Source of the DNA: Anaspis maculata
Taxonomy: Eukaryota; Arthropoda; Insecta; Coleoptera; Scraptiidae
Direction of reading: 5' to 3'
Assembly: GCA_949128115.1 (NCBI GenBank)
Contig: OX421965.1
Span: forward strand, 33,165,681 to 33,229,680
Length of the DNA stretch: 64,000 nucleotides
In this document: one piece after another, positions 58,643 to 64,000 of the stretch
Numbering within the stretch: position 1 is the stretch's first letter
Layout: every line of letters begins with the position of its first letter
The notes under the pieces: generated by a model
What the model was told of the DNA's origin: nothing
The model's database searches: none
What the model saw: the letters and a program-made list of their open reading frames with translations, nothing else
Program-made: the position numbers and the translations under genes

Positions 58643-59970
58643 TAAGAAAAAGAAATAGAGACATTGTTTGTTTTCAAACGGCGTCCATATTGAATTTGCT
58701 TACGATGATTCTCATTTGAGCCTCCACATCCCCTAGAAACTACCCCTTTTGGGACACCGTCTCACAACAAGATATGAATTGCTTCATTTAAAAGGCCTAA
58801 GAAATGTACAAAATAGATAATTGGATTGAAATAAGGCTACTACGATGAGCCCACACGTACAGCTCCCTAAAAACCACCCCTTGACTCATAAATAACGCAT
58901 CAAGGTAAAGGCTATGCGATATTGAAGGGGTAGTTGAAGGGGTAGTTTCGGGTATATATGCGAATGAAATCATTGCAGCGGAAATGATTCGGAATGTTTG
59001 TCATTATGTTAGACATTTATTGTAATGTTCTAACCAACGCTGATTTATTTTGTTTCTTGTACCTCTTACTTATTGCCCATACGGGCAGATTGTAAAATTT
59101 CATTGGTGTTAATTGAAAAAAAAATCGTAGCGGCAAACTATTGCGACAGATTTTAAAAAACTCCAACAAATGAGGTATTGCGGAAGTACCTACTGGTCTT
59201 TTCAAGGATAGTTCTTTTTCCGAGAGGGTGGCTGTTGGGATGACCTACGCAAAGGGTCATCGTGTAGCATCAATTTTTTAGTGGAACATTTGAAAAAGAC
59301 GTTTTTGGAATTTTCATGTATTGCATGTCTTATCATACCAACCCTGTCCCTGTCCCTTGAAGTCAAGGGGTGGTTCTTAGGGAGCTGTATGTGTGGGGTC
59401 ATCGTAGTATCATTATTTCAATCCAATTATTGATTAGTACTTTTCTTAGGCTTTTTAAATGAAGCATTGCATATCTTGATGTAAGACGGTGTCCCAAAAA
59501 GGGTAGTTTCTAGGGGATGTGGAAGCTCAGATGAAAATCTTCGTAAGCAAATTTAATATGGACGCCGTTTGAAAACAAACAATGTCTCTATTACTTTCTC
59601 TTAATCAGAAAGTGCATATTTCAGAAAATTGAGCACAATTTTTTGAAAAAAAAGTTATGGTCAAAATTCCAAAACCGTTTTGGCATAATGATACAACTTT
59701 CCAAAATCAGGTGATAGAAAAAATTTCGGACTTTTTTTTCGAAAGTTGTACAAGGTGGAAGATAGACCATATCTGCACGCTCTTCGTTGGCACACTGTAT
59801 ATGACAAATTGTGCAATCAAACTTATCATCAATACCAGCACTCGATAGTCAAAAAAATGATCTTCCCTCACATGCCTGAATTTCTGGAATCCGTCAAATA
59901 TTTTTTGAGCTATCTCAATTAAAAACGCACCTAATTTTTAGGTGTTGCAGTTCAATTGTCGAGCAGTTTA

Positions 59971-60983
59971 TTCACATAGCTCACCTCACCAAAGGTCAAA
60001 GTTTTTGTGTTGCTTTTACTCTTTTGAACTTGATGATCTGCCAAGGTGATGGTCGAAAATGAAGAACAAAAAGTGGCAGGGGAGGGCTTTTAGTGATCAT
60101 TGGGTGAGGCAACAGTGAAAGAATTCCTACTTTATCTGGTACGGTCTTCGAGATATGACCTGTTGAAGTAAAAGAACGAAGGTTATCTAAATGTCCGGAA
60201 AAAGTCAAAAATGGGGCCCTGGTGGCTCAACGGTCCAAATTTCGAGGTGGCAACAATGACTTTCGTATTCAGCGAGGTCCAAATACTCTAGAAAGCCTTG
60301 TTGCTCAACTGTTACATGGAATGCTTCTTGCATCGTTGGGAGAGCGATTTATGGAATTTGGTCCTAGTCTATTACGGAATCAATTCCAGCAGGCTCATTC
60401 CTTGACAGAATTAGGATTTAAGTTTCTTTTGAAAGCTGCAGATAGTCACTATTAGGCCTGGGCGATTCGCGATTTGCCAAACAGTTTGCATTAATCTTCC
60501 AGGTTTGCTGGAGAGTTTGCCAAGTTGAGATTATTGAGACTAATAAGCCATCTGAATAGCTCCTCCATCTACTGAATCTGCAAAAAAGAACAAAGCCTCT
60601 AGCCACACACCATTAGATAAATGAACGTGTTACTACTAGCAATTACACTGCTTATCGAAGCAGTTTACTATAATGGTGATTTAGCTCAACTAGTCCATTA
60701 TATTGCAATGAGCGCACTGTGTAGCTATGATGATGGCGACATTATTCCTCTTTTTTCTCAGAACAATACTCTCCGGATAGGAAGTGTGCAATAAAATGTA
60801 TTTTTAATTTTCTGGGTCATGAAGTGTAACACACCGCGCCGTCATAAAAAATATGATTATGTTTGTGAGCGAGCATATTATAGTAGTAGCTCATGGTAAT
60901 CAAAATGTACATCTCATCCTTCACATGAATGAAGAAAGCACATGAATGACCGCCCGCTAACACACATGTGTGTTTTGTTGCAG
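59971..60983. other. No gene recognised
   Basis: A segment at 60453-60475 starts TAGGCCTGGGCGATT, resembling a hAT-type terminus, but no partner end was found. The 77-codon frame at 60222-60455 has no domain. The last part should be intron upstream of the PDGF/VEGF-type exon. Confidence 0.45.
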
Positions 60984-61216
60984 AAAGGGCCACGAGCGCA
61001 GTCATAGACCACTATTTGAAAATCCGACTGGAAGGTCAGTGTCGAAGGCCCCTGCCCAAGGTGATTCCGGTCCAGAGCGAACATCCGGACGCCAGCAAGA
61101 CGTACACGCCGCACTGCACCATCCTGCACCGGTGCGCCGAAGACACGGGATGCTGCGCCAGCTACGAGACCAGATGCGGACCGAAAAAACAAGTTCCGGT
61201 CCACCTCTACTTCTAC
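60984..61216 (+). CDS. Internal exon with PDGF/VEGF-type cystine knot
   Basis: The 233-nt exon is bounded by TTTTGTTGCAG and GTAAGTTG, entering in phase 1 and leaving in phase 0. The 77 residues have the spacing of a PDGF/VEGF growth-factor domain: CRRPLPKVIPV, then TPHCTILHRC, then DTGCCASYETRC and a hydrophobic strand VHLYFYV. Family knowledge: such domains form a disulphide-linked dimer that is secreted and binds a receptor tyrosine kinase (Pvr in insects). The conserved C...P.C...RC...GCC...C pattern is visible, so I place it among insect PDGF/VEGF-related factors. A separate cystine-knot family is possible. The signal peptide and the rest of the domain must lie in exons outside or unrecognised. 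Codon use and GC content are higher than in the surroundings, as expected for a conserved host exon. Confidence 0.72.
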
Positions 61217-64000
61217 GTAAGTTGAACCTGCGCTGCGCGACGAAAGATATTGATCAGAAAATTGCGGTTTCGTCAGCGCTGCTGCTGGGAGTTTTGTCCG
61301 GTGAATCACTCGCTTCTCTTCGCTTAAAAAGCTGCATGTGTGCTGATGCTCTTCAGGCCTGAACATCGAGTGGGTGGTATCACTGGCGGTGTACTCATCT
61401 ATCTTTGTGTCCGGTAAATCACGACACGCGGTCGATTGTTCTTTTAAAAAGTCGTTTGTCCACCGCGATTCTCGGGAGGTGATTTAACGAAAGAACATGC
61501 AAGAGGGCGGGGCATATTGTGCATCAGTAAAAGGCTTTTGCTTGCCTCGAGTCATTCCTCTGCCAGCACTTGCACCCTATAAACTGGGGTCACCCAACAT
61601 TGTAGAGTCATTCTCATTCCGTTTCGGACTCACTACATATTGGTTTTACGATTACGAGCGCTATAAAATTAAAGCGTTTTTATTAATTCCGCGGAGATCT
61701 ACCCTCTTTCGGGCTCTACGTTTATGCAGAATGCAAATGTCGTTCGTTCTGGAACTTGACGGCTTTTAGTGTGAAGTAGCAATAGCCTCATAAGACGTAT
61801 TGGAGTGGCCTGTTTTTAGTACCTGATCGTAAATCTTCTCTATATGTATATACAACTTTATTGAAAAAGAACTCTGTGAATTGCAGGTGACCAATAGTCC
61901 AGTATAACAGTCACTAATATCAATACAATAGTATAAGCGATTGACCTTATTGGGGAAAATGGCCTATCCGTGTAGGAAGATTTAGGGAATTATTTGTTTG
62001 AAGAGGTCTTAGTTGCCGCCAGGCAACGTCGGCTGTCACGTCAGTTGAGAAAACCCCAAAACTGTCACTTTGCTGTCTTGTCAATCCACTGCCGCAAATT
62101 TTTTGTTCCTGTGAACCCTTGGGACAACGCAGGCTCTTTATTGGTCCTTACATCGATGACCAGCGTCGTCGCCGAGGTCGTCGCAGACCTTTCTCTGCAT
62201 CATCCCTAGCTTCCACCCAAGGAACAGCAACAGCGACTGTGAACCGAGTCCTTCGCACACACCAACTGTTGGCACGCCAGAAAAGGTCACCTTGGGCTGG
62301 CTGCGTCATCAGTCTCCTTTTTCCAAAAAGATTTTTTGCTTAGACCTCACATAGAGATCCGCATTCTATATTCTATAGTTCGCTACCTTTGTAAATGGGA
62401 TGCAAACGTTTGTTGTGTTCTCATTGTCAAGATCCAGGTTTAGGCTCGCTTTGTAACCCATTGGAGATTGAGGGATCAATCAGCAGGCACTAAATGGCAG
62501 GAATGGCAGGGGCGAGAGCTACTGGCAAGCAGCATACCATGCTTGCATCTGCCCGCGAAAGGTGTGATGCTCGATGTGATGTAACAGTCACCAGTCTCAA
62601 TTTATCCACCGCAAATGCAATGCATTGCTGGTGGCGCAGTCTTCCAGCCCCTCGCCCCTGGAACTAGATCTAGGTACTAGTAGCTTGCTGAATACGCTAT
62701 TTACAAAATCAAATGGGGGACACAAAAGCAGACTTCCTTTTACATTATTCCTACTTGTCAAATTTCATGTAATTGATGTGGGTATTGCAGATATCTACTA
62801 GTGCTTACCTAAACTACTAGACGTCCCAGTAGATATGTGTTCCTCTAAAGAAAATCCTGCACAATCAAATACCAAGGTGGTGTTTTTCAAATGTAAATCA
62901 CTTGTATATTCGTATTTACGAGTAACATTTGGATGGAAAACTTGTACGTTTTTTATACCTTTAAATATATATCAGGCACAATCCTTTTCAAGTGGCATCC
63001 AGGAAATTATGGAAATTTATGTTCGAGGCGTTCAGTCGGATAAGAAATTAGAACTTGATTGCAAGATTGAAAAAATTGCAGTTCTATTACTTGGTGGAAA
63101 CATCGTAGAAGCCGACCGGAGACAAATATGAAATCACAACTGCCGACTGCCACTTCATACTTTTGAGCTCCTTAATTAGCGTCCAGTCTCGATATTCCAC
63201 CATACACCTGAAATGAACATTTCGTGGAATCAATCACAGGTTGAAGTTTCCACTGCAGTTTTTTTTTAGATTTATGAAATGTGCAGATTTTGTTTTGAAA
63301 AAATCACCACCGAAATAACAAAACCGTGTCGCATTCGAAAATGAAGCTACGTGACGCCTACTGCTATCTACTTTCGATTATCGGTCGAAATATTTTGAAA
63401 AAAGTAGATCCCCGACTGGAAGTATCGTCTCAAATGAATCATACACAGAACGCGCAATATTCTAGTCAAAAGCCGCGCAAACAGCTGCCCGGATACTATC
63501 GGCCAAAAATAAGTTTGAAAATTCATAGCGTCCGACTGGGAAATGACGAAACACGCCGACTCCAGAATGAATTTCATTATTTTATTGTGTTGCTTCCTGT
63601 CGAACTTGGTTTGAATCCATTAGATAATGCCTGAATGATCAAATTTCAATGTTTGAAACTTAAACATTTTTCAATTGTTGACAAACGACAGATAGAGGAG
63701 TACTTTGAGTTGTGCAGAATACAGTTTTGCAAAAGCTTTAAAATGACATATGGCAATAACTTAAGTTCCGTGAGATATAGCCCCTGTCATTTTTCTTCCC
63801 CGACCCACCACCCGTCGAGGAGAGGAAGTATTGTGAACGCGCTATTTTTTATTCAATTTTGACGGATATATCTGTTTTGAGGTCCTTCATGACGATTAAG
63901 ACCATTCCCAGAATGATCTCTATCTGTATGTGTGTATGTATGTTTTGTATGTATGTGGGTTAGTTTGTAACCTTCCAAGATAACAGCCGCAACGTCTATC
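61217..64000. other. No gene recognised (about 2.8 kb)
   Basis: Probably downstream intron of the PDGF/VEGF-type gene at first. The frames at 61497-61769, 61994-62343, 62835-63131 and 63326-63862 are unassigned and carry no recognisable domain. A TGTATG-rich patch lies at 63925-63960. Confidence 0.4.

Larger units (their letters stand above)
57133..59970. mobile_element. Foldback element with arms over 600 bp, split by a LINE
   Basis: The ends TAAACTGCTTGACAATTG and CAATTGTCGAGCAGTTTA are inverted. Pairing continues on the left through 57518, resumes after the LINE at 58643, and runs to about 58894. On the right it runs from about 59362 to 59970. The unpaired centre is about 465 bp. Without the LINE and its extra target copy the element is about 1.7 kb. 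It has no transposase, so it was non-autonomous. TA may be the target site. Confidence 0.85.

Noticed and set aside
60453..60475. hAT-like terminus TAGGCCTGGGCGATT
   Set aside because: No inverted partner or 8-bp target copy could be found in the window.

Overview
The window is AT-rich eukaryotic DNA. Spliced genes with GT...AG introns, an exon that reads as a PDGF/VEGF-type cystine knot, and the mix of mobile elements (Polinton polB, Crypton-type tyrosine recombinase, hAT and CAGGGTG-ended foldbacks, LINE pieces) all point to an arthropod, most likely an insect. A hemipteran is my guess only. Host coding sequence is sparse: two internal exons can be supported (53.2 kb and 61.0 kb), and most short open frames look like noise. 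The rest is a layered graveyard of transposons and degenerate satellites.

Layout. 1-7.7 kb: no recognisable gene, one 181-bp foldback MITE (4785-4965). 7.7-9.0 kb, minus: a two-exon, apparently intact tyrosine recombinase with all catalytic residues (Crypton-type). 9-28 kb: foldbacks, tandem duplications, a hAT-type MITE with an 8-bp near-duplicate target site (10955-11364), a degenerate minisatellite (17.9-18.5 kb) between 150-170-bp inverted arms. 28.3-31.4 kb: a nest of elements inside elements, including a 2.4-kb hAT-type insertion with a perfect 8-bp target duplication, itself holding a TA-flanked foldback that holds a 330-bp tandem duplication.

33.08-44.57 kb is the centrepiece: a complete 11,482-bp Polinton/Maverick-like element. 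It starts with AG, ends with CT, has long terminal inverted repeats (1.88 kb left, 1.54 kb right) and an exact 6-bp target duplication AAGGAG. Inside are three small plus-strand genes (a 114-aa protein with an OB-fold-like look; a 106-aa protein with an 8-nt coding microexon; a 230-aa protein built from three repeats of one phase-1 exon) and, convergent with them, a spliced protein-primed family B DNA polymerase of about 1397 aa with N-terminal zinc fingers and an HNH/endonuclease-VII-like insert. I see no integrase, packaging ATPase, protease or capsid gene, although the structure is intact at both ends. The element looks like a replication-only Polinton whose integration must be supplied from elsewhere or done by an unrecognised small protein.

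44.6-64 kb: tandem hairpins (45.0 kb), a minisatellite family present at two loci (46.6 and 49.1 kb), nested foldbacks (49.5-51.9 kb), a host acidic exon (53.2 kb), a LINE C-terminal fragment between short-unit satellites (54.3-55.9 kb), a 5'-truncated LINE with a 17-bp target duplication and GATA tail sitting in one arm of a large foldback (57.1-60.0 kb), and the PDGF/VEGF-type exon (61.0 kb).
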